Below are positions 1 to 7,500 of a DNA stretch of 20,829 nucleotides, piece by piece (positions within the stretch are counted from its first letter, which is position 1; each line of letters begins with the position of its first letter). A model generated the notes under the pieces. That model saw nothing but the letters and a program-made list of their open reading frames with translations. It was not told the DNA's origin and did not search any database. The translations under genes were made by a program, and so were the position numbers. Origin of the DNA: a virus; the IMG/VR virus record IMGVR_UViG_3300025645_000567, positions 1-20,829 of that record. The stretch is one strand, 5' to 3'.

Positions 1-1
1 A

Positions 2-166
2 GACAATCCTGAAGATGTAAAGATTACATATGCTGGTTGTGACACTACACAACGTAGACCAGATACAGATAATGATTGGAGAATACAACCAAATGTCAAT
101 CCAGAACTTTTTGCACCAGATCAAAATGATCTTCAATGGCAACAACAAAAAGGAGAAGAGCTCTAG
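2..166 (+). CDS. 3' end of an unidentified phage protein (5' truncated by window edge)
   Basis: Reading frame 2 is open from the window edge to a TAG at 164-166 and gives 54 residues of a hydrophilic protein rich in Asp, Asn, Gln and Pro. It includes an RRPDTDNDWRIQPN stretch and a Gln-rich tail ending QQQKGEEL. The composition looks coding and is better balanced than the hydrophobic frame that overlaps it. No family is recognised. It lies on the same strand as the small terminase gene and ends 69 bases before it, so it probably belongs to the same + strand transcript. The start lies outside the window. The frame choice is fairly secure; the function is unknown. Confidence 0.55.
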   Translation, partial: DNPEDVKITYAGCDTTQRRPDTDNDWRIQPNVNPELFAPDQNDLQWQQQKGEEL

Positions 167-245
167 TGTTATTGCTTATATTATCTATTATTCTTTTATA
201 ATAGCTATCATTGTTTTACTATTGAGTATAACCTCATGGCTTTAA
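126..245 (+). CDS. possible 39-aa single-pass membrane peptide (doubtful)
   Basis: An ATG at 126 opens 39 codons: a short basic N-terminus (NGNNKKEKSSS) followed by about 22 hydrophobic residues ending ITSWL. It overlaps the end of the preceding partial gene by 41 bases, and its TAA overlaps the start of the terminase gene (ATGGCTTTAA). No Shine-Dalgarno sequence precedes it. A second tiny ORF at 136-201 (21 codons, starting MATTKRRR and then all hydrophobic) occupies another frame of the same DNA, so T-rich sequence alone may create both. An ATG at 30 in this frame would lengthen it but would run through the whole partial upstream gene. It is listed because it fills the only gap on the + strand, but it may not be real. 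Confidence 0.2.
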   Translation: MIFNGNNKKEKSSSVIAYIIYYSFIIAIIVLLLSITSWL

Positions 246-643
246 ATGATAAACAAGAGAAGTTCGCACAGGCTTATATCCTGCATAGAAATGCAACAGA
301 AGCTGCAAAGACTGCAGGATATGCTGCTTCATCTGCCTATAATCAAGGCTATAGAAATCTACAAAATGGAGAGATTAAAGAACGTATTGAAGAACTAGAG
401 AATACGTTAGAGACTTCAGTAGATGTGATAACTGAAATAGAAAAGCAGTATGAGTTTGCTAAAGCTAATGGTCATACTAATAGTGCTATCAAAGCATTAG
501 AGTTATTGTCTCGTATTAGAGGTGCTAAGAGTGAGAAAGAAATAGATATATCACCTGAAGGATTAGATGCTAATATAGTAGACACACTAAAGATACTAGG
601 TAAAAAGAAAGTAAATGAACTTATAAAAAAATGTGGGTTTTAA
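236..643 (+). CDS. terS: terminase small subunit (Terminase_2-like)
   Basis: This 135-aa protein is the likely DNA-recognition subunit of the packaging motor. It would bind the packaging site on concatemeric DNA and hand it to the large terminase ATPase/nuclease, which is not in the window. Residues 5-52 follow the Terminase_2 N-terminal pattern: KQEKFAQAY, then NATEAAKTAGY, then a QGYRNLQNGEIKERIEEL segment, a helix-turn-helix DNA-binding domain. Residues 50-95 form a predicted helical, possibly coiled-coil oligomerisation region. The length is normal for the family. No good Shine-Dalgarno sequence precedes the ATG, but the start sits at the expected distance from the conserved helix. It is the last gene on the + strand, and its TAA abuts the TAA of the convergent minus-strand gene with no spacer. 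Confidence 0.85.
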   Translation: MALNDKQEKFAQAYILHRNATEAAKTAGYAASSAYNQGYRNLQNGEIKERIEELENTLETSVDVITEIEKQYEFAKANGHTNSAIKALELLSRIRGAKSEKEIDISPEGLDANIVDTLKILGKKKVNELIKKCGF

Positions 644-1222
644 TTACTGTCCTGCTAAAGGATTATCTAAAGCTCTTTGCAACATCTCACGTAACTTTGT
701 TTCTAATGCTGTTAGTTTACTATCTATTAGTTCTATTCTTCGTTGAGCATCAGACTCGATTGCTGTTCTTTTAGAATCAAACCTATCACTTGCATGATCA
801 ATCATAGTTCTAAGATCTGTCTCTGTTTGTCTAAGAGAAGTTCTTATATCTTGTTCAGTAGATCTTGATCTCTTATCCACGTTAGCTATCTGATCATGTG
901 CTTCATGTACATCATTCCTTATATCAGTACGTATAGTACGTGCATCATCTTGTGCTGCACCTACCAGTTCTTTTAATGCACTCATTTCTATAGTAACATT
1001 ACTCTCTAAAGAATCTATTTTCTCTTCTAGTAATTCTAGTTTTAAATTAAAACCAGAAAGATCAGGAGCCACATATTCATTTATCTTTTCCTCCATAGCT
1101 ACCCATCTAGCATAACCTTCAAAACCAGCCCATACTGCACCAGCTAAAGTTCCTAGTAATGGGAAAATTAAAAATAATCTACCACCTTTTACTTTAATAC
1201 CTTGATATTCTACTTCACTCAT
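644..1222 (-). CDS. membrane-anchored coiled-coil protein, last gene of the late operon
   Basis: This is a 192-aa protein. Residues 1-14 are short and polar (MSEVEYQGIKVKGG). Residues 15-34 form one hydrophobic segment rich in Gly, Leu and Phe. Residues 57-185 are strongly charged, with heptad-like Leu/Ile spacing and many Asp/Arg pairs, typical of a long coiled coil. The end is NPLAGQ. This fits a protein held in the inner membrane by one helix with a long rod on one side. Proteins of this plan occur near phage lysis genes, so a spanin- or holin-associated role is possible, but no defining motif is present. Its ATG overlaps the TGA of the preceding gene (ATGAGTGA, 8 bases), so its translation is probably coupled. 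Function is not assigned. Confidence 0.7.
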   Translation of the reverse strand: MSEVEYQGIKVKGGRLFLIFPLLGTLAGAVWAGFEGYARWVAMEEKINEYVAPDLSGFNLKLELLEEKIDSLESNVTIEMSALKELVGAAQDDARTIRTDIRNDVHEAHDQIANVDKRSRSTEQDIRTSLRQTETDLRTMIDHASDRFDSKRTAIESDAQRRIELIDSKLTALETKLREMLQRALDNPLAGQ

Positions 1223-2780
1223 ATTGCTGCTGAATCATCCTTTCCATTTGTAAGTTAGATCTAACAGAGATATAATCTCCTAGAGGATCAGACATTATTA
1301 CATCATTATATATTTCTTCTGCTTCATACCATTGCATCTGTTGCATTATATCTTGTTGCTGATACTGTTGTATATCAGGACCAAGAGCAGTAACTAATGC
1401 TATGGTTGTTAGTTGTGCTACAGGATCATATTGTGATTGTATTGTATCTAATACTTGATTAGCTTTATCTTGTTTCTTTTGTTGTTGTTTAGTAACTTCT
1501 AATTTCTTTGGCTCATTCTGATCCACCTCTTCTGATTCCATATCGCTATTCGCAACTTCCTTCTCTTGTGGTTCAGTCTCTTCATTAGCTTCTTCTTTAA
1601 TCTCTTCCATGTTATTGTCTTCAGAAACATTAGCAACCTCCTTTGTAGGTTCTTCGTTAGTTTCTTCTACAATTTCAACAGGCTCTTCAGTAACTTCTTC
1701 TATAACTTCAACAGTTTCTATAATAGGTTCAGCTTCTATTGTTTCTATTTCTACTGGTTCTTCTATTGGTTGTTCAATAGCAACCTCTTTAACTTCTTCT
1801 AGTGTAGGCATTGATACATCAACTTCCATACCTATATCTTGTATCTCTTGTACCATCTCCTGAACCTCTACTATAACTTCTTCATATGATATAGTACCTT
1901 CATTATATTCTTCCATCATAACACCAATAGTATCAACTTCTATTGGCATCTCTATAGCTATCTCTTCCATTGGATAGTCCATAGTAGGCATATCAAAGGT
2001 CATAACCATATCAAATTCTTCCATCATTTCATCCATTTGATATTGTTCTTCTGGTGTAGCAACATCATATTGCTCTATTAATTCTACTGTTATCTGATCT
2101 TCCATCAATCCAGGCTGAACAATCTCTATCCATGTCTCTACTGCTGTAGTTATATGATTGTAATTAACTATGTATTCTACATTATCAAAGAAATAATTCT
2201 TAGATCCACCTACTCTTATAAATACTTTATCTAAATCTCCTGCAAAATCATACGTTCCTGCGTATGTTGTAGGTGTCTGATTATTTTCTAATGTAATCTG
2301 TCCTGTGTCCCATTGTAGAACATTATTATTGTATCCTTTTGTTTGAAAATATCCTGTGGTGTTTGCTTGTGAATGATGCATTTGTAGTTCCCATTCTAAA
2401 GCACCACCATCTGATATATGAAATTCACTTATATTAACATACTGATCGAATGTAGTATGTGAGTTAGACGTACCTTTACCACATGTACCTGTACCAAAGT
2501 ATGCATTACAATTTGGCATACTAGCTGAACCAATCCCTCCCCAATCTTGATCCATATCACCCTCGTACCTAGTGGTTACGCTACCTGTATCTTTATGTAG
2601 TAAATCACCTGTTGTTTTGTGTTCAACAGTTGTAGTTGTTTCTGTTATTGTATCTATATGTCCTTCACCTAAGTGCTCAGTCTCTATCTCTTGTGTAACT
2701 GTGTCACCTTCTGGCAACATCTGTGCATTAGATAAAGAGCAACATAAGAATAACAGAGAAGATACCAAGAGCACCTTCAT
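1215..2780 (-). CDS. large exported protein with acidic low-complexity region
   Basis: From the ATG at 2780 the product has 521 residues. Residues 1-19 are a clear signal peptide (MKVLLVSSLLFLCC, then SNA|Q as probable cleavage). Residues 25-230 look beta-rich, with a Cys pair at 91 and 100 that could form a disulphide, and contain FHISDGGALEWEL and DLDKVFIRVGG stretches, suggesting a secreted beta-sandwich. Residues 235-430 are dominated by Glu, Val, Ile, Pro and Met and are probably extended. The last 80 residues are Gln-rich and mixed. A start at 2810 would add MLLKKKKLLL but would deepen the overlap with the upstream gene from 53 to 83 bases, so 2780 is preferred. No enzymatic motif is seen. 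It may act in the periplasm or at the outer surface, but its function is unknown. Confidence 0.75.
   Translation of the reverse strand: MKVLLVSSLLFLCCSLSNAQMLPEGDTVTQEIETEHLGEGHIDTITETTTTVEHKTTGDLLHKDTGSVTTRYEGDMDQDWGGIGSASMPNCNAYFGTGTCGKGTSNSHTTFDQYVNISEFHISDGGALEWELQMHHSQANTTGYFQTKGYNNNVLQWDTGQITLENNQTPTTYAGTYDFAGDLDKVFIRVGGSKNYFFDNVEYIVNYNHITTAVETWIEIVQPGLMEDQITVELIEQYDVATPEEQYQMDEMMEEFDMVMTFDMPTMDYPMEEIAIEMPIEVDTIGVMMEEYNEGTISYEEVIVEVQEMVQEIQDIGMEVDVSMPTLEEVKEVAIEQPIEEPVEIETIEAEPIIETVEVIEEVTEEPVEIVEETNEEPTKEVANVSEDNNMEEIKEEANEETEPQEKEVANSDMESEEVDQNEPKKLEVTKQQQKKQDKANQVLDTIQSQYDPVAQLTTIALVTALGPDIQQYQQQDIMQQMQWYEAEEIYNDVIMSDPLGDYISVRSNLQMERMIQQQYE
1512..1808 (-). repeat. Glu/Val/Pro-rich degenerate coding repeat
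   Basis: This segment of the large exported protein consists of imperfect copies of short units such as EEPVEI, EVTEEP and ETNEEP, spelled with GAA, GTA and CCT/CCA codons. On the + strand it appears as long TTC/TCT-rich runs. The low complexity could allow slippage or recombination and so length variation between relatives. Confidence 0.6.
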
Positions 2781-3267
2781 CAGTAACAATTTCTTCTTCT
2801 TTAACAGCATTTTCTTTTACCCATTTATCATAGTCAGGTCTTTTCTCTGGGTTATTAGCCCATTCTTTAGCAGCATCTATACCAATTTTGCCCATAAATG
2901 GACAAGGTGTACCTGCCATTTCCATTGCTTGAAAGACTCTTTCGTCTTGACATAGTAAAGCAACTGCACCAACCTTCATACCCATTCTATATAAAGATCT
3001 GGATAGTTTAAGTCTTTCACAGTTCATATCACGTACTGAAGTACCACCTGCTATACCTAGTATCTGTGACTGTATTGCAACACTAGCTGCAAAACTACAG
3101 ACATCTTGATTACTATTCATAATAGATGGAGCACTAGCTGTAGAGGGAGTTCTATCTACAGATGTAGTACCAGATACAGTAGACGAGGTAGATGTTACTG
3201 TATTAGTTTGTGCATAACTTTGTAGTGTAAATAAAAATACAAATATAAATAAAAAATATTTAGCCAT
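2728..3267 (-). CDS. exported four-cysteine protein with C-terminal hydrophobic tail
   Basis: From the ATG at 3267 the product has 179 residues. It opens with a signal peptide (MAKYFLFIFVFLFTLQSYA|Q), followed by a Thr/Ser-rich linker to about residue 45. A compact domain holds four cysteines (57, 83, 106 and 122) with recognisable stretches SVRDMNCERLKLSR, LLCQDERVFQAME and AGTPCPFMGKIG. The last 15 residues (GALGIFSVILMLLFI) are hydrophobic. An upstream ATG at 3306 would bury the signal peptide behind 13 residues inside the Fe-S carrier gene, so 3267 is preferred; that start overlaps the upstream TAA by 8 bases. The domain suggests a disulphide-stabilised periplasmic protein tethered at its C-terminus. 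It matches no enzyme I can name. A lysis or envelope role is possible from position only. Confidence 0.7.
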   Translation of the reverse strand: MAKYFLFIFVFLFTLQSYAQTNTVTSTSSTVSGTTSVDRTPSTASAPSIMNSNQDVCSFAASVAIQSQILGIAGGTSVRDMNCERLKLSRSLYRMGMKVGAVALLCQDERVFQAMEMAGTPCPFMGKIGIDAAKEWANNPEKRPDYDKWVKENAVKEEEIVTDEGALGIFSVILMLLFI

Positions 3268-3595
3268 AAGCAAAACTTTCTCCACATCCACATTGTGAAG
3301 TAGCATTAGGATTATTAATTTGTAAATAACTTCCTGCTACATCTTTAGTAAAATCTATAATTGTACCTAATACATACATAATAGCAGTAGGATGTATGTA
3401 TAATAAACCTTTATCTAATTTAATAATTTCTTCTTGATTAATATCTTTTACTTCTGAATTAACAAATTCCCATTTATAATTAAATCCTGCACATCCACCA
3501 CCTTCAACAGATAACTGTACACCTAATGCTTTATGCTCACCTATTGTATTAGATAGATATTCATTTGCTTCTTTAGTAATAGATACTGGTGACAT
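3260..3595 (-). CDS. A-type iron-sulfur carrier (IscA/ErpA/HesB family)
   Basis: This 111-aa protein is a full-length A-type Fe-S carrier, which receives a nascent cluster from a scaffold and delivers it to target proteins in the cytoplasm. The family cysteines are all present: C35 in EGGGCAGFNYKW, and C102 and C104 in the C-terminal SQCGCGESF. The N-terminal helix (ITKEANEYLSNTIGE) and the DFTKDVAGSYLQINNPNA strand-turn before the CxC pair match the family. No scaffold, desulfurase or other isc/suf gene is in the window, so it would have to use host partners. Its ATG shares one base with the endolysin TAA (TAATG). The identity is clear. Its role as a virus-borne host-metabolism gene is inference. 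Confidence 0.93.
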   Translation of the reverse strand: MSPVSITKEANEYLSNTIGEHKALGVQLSVEGGGCAGFNYKWEFVNSEVKDINQEEIIKLDKGLLYIHPTAIMYVLGTIIDFTKDVAGSYLQINNPNATSQCGCGESFAYG

Positions 3596-4254
3596 TATAT
3601 AAACCTTTGTGCATTATAATTTTTATCAGGATCATTCATAACTATTCCACCACCAGCTTTTTTTATTTCTTCATCATATGCAAGAAGAGCATTAGATAAT
3701 TCTTCCATACGTAAAGCAACTCCAGAATTATCACTACCTTCTTTCTTAGATTCTTTATATTCTTTATTATCTAAAAATTCTTTAGCAGCTTTTTTAAAAT
3801 TTCCTTTATTTATTAGTTCTATTGTTTTAGGACTACCACTTAATCCTCCTCTATAAAAAGAACTTAACATAGGAACTCTTAATTTTTCTGGTAAAAGATT
3901 AAAAGAAGGTATACGTCTATTTACTGCTTTTAATTTTTCACCTATCTCTTGATCTAATGCCATATTAGCTACATAGAGTGGAGTACGTTGTCCTTCTTTT
4001 ACAGTAAAACCTGATGCAGATTTACCTGTTGTACCAAAACCTGTTGTAGGTACAAGTTCTATTGTAACATTTCCCTCATCATCAACCCTTTTTATTTTAT
4101 CATTCCATGCTATAAATTCTTGTGTTTTAGGATCATATTTACCTTGACTTGCTTGAAAAGATAAATCACCTTCTTTACCTATTAGATAAGGTACATATTC
4201 AGCATGTTTAAATTCATATTGTTTTGGTGCTCTTTCACCTGACATATCAGCCAT
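3595..4254 (-). CDS. endolysin, T4-lysozyme-like muramidase (probable)
   Basis: From the ATG at 4254 the product has 219 residues. The C-terminal half matches the phage lysozyme fold: LPEKLRVPMLSSFYRGGLSG, then a SPKTIELINKGNFKKAAKEF helix pair and an LDNKEYKES segment, equivalent to the T4 lysozyme region from its ALINMVFQMG helix to its NRAKRVITTFR segment. The upstream TTGFGTTG (residues 70-77) corresponds to the TIGxGH-like active-site strand, and E19 in HAEYVPYL is a candidate catalytic acid. It would cut the peptidoglycan glycan strand. The start at 4254 is chosen because GGGAG lies 7 bases before it. A start at 4308 would add an 18-residue hydrophobic leader that could act as an export signal, but it overlaps the previous gene and lacks a ribosome site. 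The catalytic assignment is moderate. Confidence 0.65.
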   Translation of the reverse strand: MADMSGERAPKQYEFKHAEYVPYLIGKEGDLSFQASQGKYDPKTQEFIAWNDKIKRVDDEGNVTIELVPTTGFGTTGKSASGFTVKEGQRTPLYVANMALDQEIGEKLKAVNRRIPSFNLLPEKLRVPMLSSFYRGGLSGSPKTIELINKGNFKKAAKEFLDNKEYKESKKEGSDNSGVALRMEELSNALLAYDEEIKKAGGGIVMNDPDKNYNAQRFI

Positions 4255-4261
4255 TAACATA

Positions 4262-4266
4262 CTCCC
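4262..4266 (-). promoter_or_regulatory. Shine-Dalgarno GGGAG for the endolysin
   Basis: GGGAG on the minus strand lies 7 bases before the ATG at 4254 and only one base before the ATG at 4260. It therefore favours a 219-aa endolysin without the hydrophobic leader that the ATG at 4308 would supply. Confidence 0.6.
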
Positions 4267-4289
4267 ACAAAATAATAACAAACATAATA

Positions 4290-4547
4290 CTATTGTTTCT
4301 CCATCCAACGATCTAGTTTTTCTTCTAGTTTATCAAATCTTGCTAATAGTTTATTCATTTCATTAAACACTTCTTTACGTGTAGAATAATTAGTAGCCAT
4401 AAACTCTCTAGTCTTTGCATCAGACAATGCATGATCTTTTAAATCTTCACGTAGTTTATTTATATCATTATTAATACTACGTATCCACCATAGGAATGCA
4501 CCCACAGCAAGCGTAAGCACAGCATTCCATAACATTATATCTTGCAT
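4290..4547 (-). CDS. one-TM coiled-coil protein, holin candidate
   Basis: This is an 85-aa protein with a single hydrophobic segment at residues 5-22 (LWNAVLTLAVGAFLWWI) followed by a charged, heptad-patterned helix to the C-terminus that includes NKLREDLKDH and FDKLEEKLDRWMEKQ. It sits directly before the endolysin in the operon, which is where phages often place the holin that releases or activates the endolysin. Size and single TM with a charged tail are compatible with a small class III-like or pinholin-type protein, but no holin family signature is visible. A structural or spanin-like role remains possible. Translation starts behind a perfect AGGAG. The TAG stop lies 36 bases before the preferred endolysin start. 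Confidence 0.65.
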   Translation of the reverse strand: MQDIMLWNAVLTLAVGAFLWWIRSINNDINKLREDLKDHALSDAKTREFMATNYSTRKEVFNEMNKLLARFDKLEEKLDRWMEKQ

Positions 4548-4553
4548 TGTCTT

Positions 4554-4558
4554 CTCCT
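4554..4558 (-). promoter_or_regulatory. Shine-Dalgarno AGGAG for the 85-aa membrane protein
   Basis: Just after the TAA of the 1491-aa gene the minus strand reads TAGGAGAAGACAATG. The AGGAG core is 6 bases from the ATG at 4547. It is one of the strongest ribosome sites in the window, suggesting high translation of the holin candidate. Confidence 0.65.
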
Positions 4559-4559
4559 A

Positions 4560-7500
4560 TTAAAATAATGTTTGACCACTATTTATATTTTTTATTTCAG
4601 TTTCTTCTTCATAAGTTGTTAAAGGTAATCTACTATATTGTCTATATAAATCATATAAATCTTTTCTTGCTGCAGGTAAACCTATAACAGCTTCTTTATT
4701 AGTTTTCTTTATAAGAGATTGCCATTTATTTAATGTTTTATCTTCAGGTTTATCTGGTAAAAATATGCCATCTTTAACTAAAGTTCTAATAAATTGTTTA
4801 CTTAAATTTTTTGGAAAGAAACCACCTTTAGTTATTTCTTTTATGATAGCATTATTATTCATGCCTGTAGCTTTAGCAGCTTGTACAAATTTATACATGT
4901 CTTGAGCAGCTCTAAATTTTTTACGTTGTGCTTCAGAATATAGATCTATAAATACTTCTGGTTCTGTTCCTCTATAATCTCTAAAAGCTTTTTTATAACT
5001 TTTATTTGATTCATTTAATCTTTGTGTAGGTTCTATTAAACTTCTACTTAAAGCTTTAGGTATATTAACATCTTCATATTTTAATCCAGCAAAACCTAAT
5101 ATCTCAGCTTGTTTTTCTATAGGAGTTCCATAAGATTTAATTCCACCTTTAGTATATGCTTCAAATGCTCTTTTTGCAGTACTAACTGTTCCTGGTTCAA
5201 AAGCTTCCCAAAGTCTAGCTAATCTATTAGCAGTATCTTTTACTACTCCTTGATCTTTAGCAATTTCTCTACCAAATTCATCTTGATTTCTCCATATATC
5301 AAATAAAGCTTGAGTTAAAATAGATGGTCCTATACTTTCTCCAAAAGTTTTTAATATTTGATTAGTAGATTTATCTAAAGCTATATTAGGATCATCTTCT
5401 GTTTGAAATGCACGTATAACAGCTTGAACAGGATTTTTAAACATTGCCCAAGGATCTATATAACTCATATTAAATCTTTTTAATTTTCCATTTTTAAAAA
5501 AATACAACCAATCTGATCCTTTATTATAACCTTGATCAAATTCTTCTATTGCTTCTTTTTTTGTATAGTTAGTTCCAAAAACTAAATCATTAATTCCTGT
5601 TAATTCTGCTGATGTATAACCAATAGCACCTGTTGCTGTAACAGCACCTGCAGCACCACCTATTCTAGCCATACCTGCTCTAAACTGTGCAACTCCTTTT
5701 AATGAACCCTTTTCATTACGTTGACCTCTCTTCATTTGAGCAGCACCTTCTTGCATATCTTTAATACCATTCTTTATTATATTTTTAGATGTTCTAAACA
5801 TCTCTGTTCTAAATGCAATAAAGTCTGTAAAAGGACTTCTTCTAGCACGTTTAACCATACGAGAAGTTTCACCATAGTTATGCATATTTTCTCTAACCAT
5901 CTTTGCAGCATACTCATCAAGCTCTGTTACATTTACAACCTTTCCACCAGTTCTAAATGTACGTACAGTTCTATTAGGATCTATACCTTTGTCAATAAGA
6001 ACTTGTCTATATCTTCCCTGTTCATTAAGAAAAGCAAACCATTTCCAATAATTATCTGCACCTTGATAAATTTCTAAAGCTTTTTTATTAATAAATTTTC
6101 CTGGTTTAGGTGCATATTTTTTTATACCTCCAAGAAAAAAATTAGAATCCATGTCTTTTGATAATTCAATCATAGCTTGAAGTCTAACATCAGTATCTAA
6201 TACACCTAATGATGTTAATTTTTCTATTTTTTCTCTAACTTCTTGGCGTGGCATTATAGCTATTTGTTTAAAAGCATTACCTGCTTCAGCTAAAGCAACT
6301 GGATTAATGTAACCATTACCTAATGCAGACATACCTGCACCATATAAATTTCTAAATACAGATCCAATACTATAAGCAGTTTTAGATATTTGTGTAAGAG
6401 CTTTACCTACTAAAAAAGTATTATATAATTTTGCTAATAATTCTTTTGTTACTGGTTCAGCTAGTTCTGCACCTTGTTCTATTATATCTTTAAATTCTTG
6501 TGTAGTCCAAACATCTTGTAATGGTCTAGCTAATCCTTCTATCTCTGGATCTGAAACTAAATCACTAACACGTTGTGTATATTTTCCTCCTTGACCTATT
6601 CTAGCTACATCTAATCCTTTATTTCTTAACATTTGATTTTGAGTAGGTACAGTAATTCCTGCTTGTTCTGCAGACTCACGTATAGATTTATTAAATTCAA
6701 AGTTACCTGCTAACTTACTAAGTTTTAATAATGTATTTGCATACCTTTGTCTTATATCTTTAGTTTCTCCAAGAAGTCCTGCTATTTCTGGATCAATATT
6801 TTCTTTTGCTTTTAAAATTTTAAGAGCACCTGAACCTACTCGTGATGTTGTTTTACCTAATAAATTATCTAACTGTGAGGTAATATCATCTCCATGTTTT
6901 TCTGTAAGTTGATTTATTAATCCTTCAATAATACCATCTTGACCTTCATATCTATTTATATTTTGTAAATCTGCAGTACTTAATTCTTGTTTATTTATTT
7001 GTTTATTTTTAGCTAATTTATATGCAGCATTTTCTGCTGCACCTGATTGCGAAAATTTATCAATAAAATATTGTCTACCTGCTTCTCTATCTTTAGGATT
7101 AACTTTATATTTAGGATTATCAAATACATCATACGAAGTATTCATATAAAATTTTAATGACTCTCCTTCTTGAGGAGGACCTTGCATAGCTCCTGGATAA
7201 CTTGTTGATTGACTTCTATTAATTTTATATTGTAGTTCACTACCTGGTTCTACTGCTCCTATATCAATTAGTTGTTGTTGAGCATCATCTATAGAACGTC
7301 TCATGTCTGTAAGAATTTCTTTTGTTTGTGGAAGTACTCCTTCTAATTCCCATAATCTTCCTTCAACACCTGCAACTAATTGTGACATAAGTCTTGGAGG
7401 AACATTATCAAAACTACCATATTCTTTTTTTACAGCTTTTTCTAATCTTCCTAAATTATATTGTATTTTTCTTTCAGCATTTTTTACAGTAGTTTTTTGT

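Noticed and set aside
1512-1808. CRISPR-like or satellite repeat array
   Set aside because: The repetition is imperfect, follows codon triplets and lies within an open coding frame; there are no constant repeats with unique spacers.
1566-1863. + strand ORFs opposite the acidic repeat (Phe/Asn-rich and Ser/Thr-rich)
   Set aside because: Low-complexity shadows of GAA/GTA-rich codons on the minus strand; they overlap each other in different frames and have no features of a gene.
2572-2955. 127-codon + strand ORF across two exported-protein genes
   Set aside because: Antisense to two genes with signal peptides and tight junctions; its Val/Ser/Cys-rich composition is an artefact.
5721-6077. 118-codon + strand ORF
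   Set aside because: Cys/Ser/Ile-rich antisense product of the polyvalent gene; no start signal and no domain.
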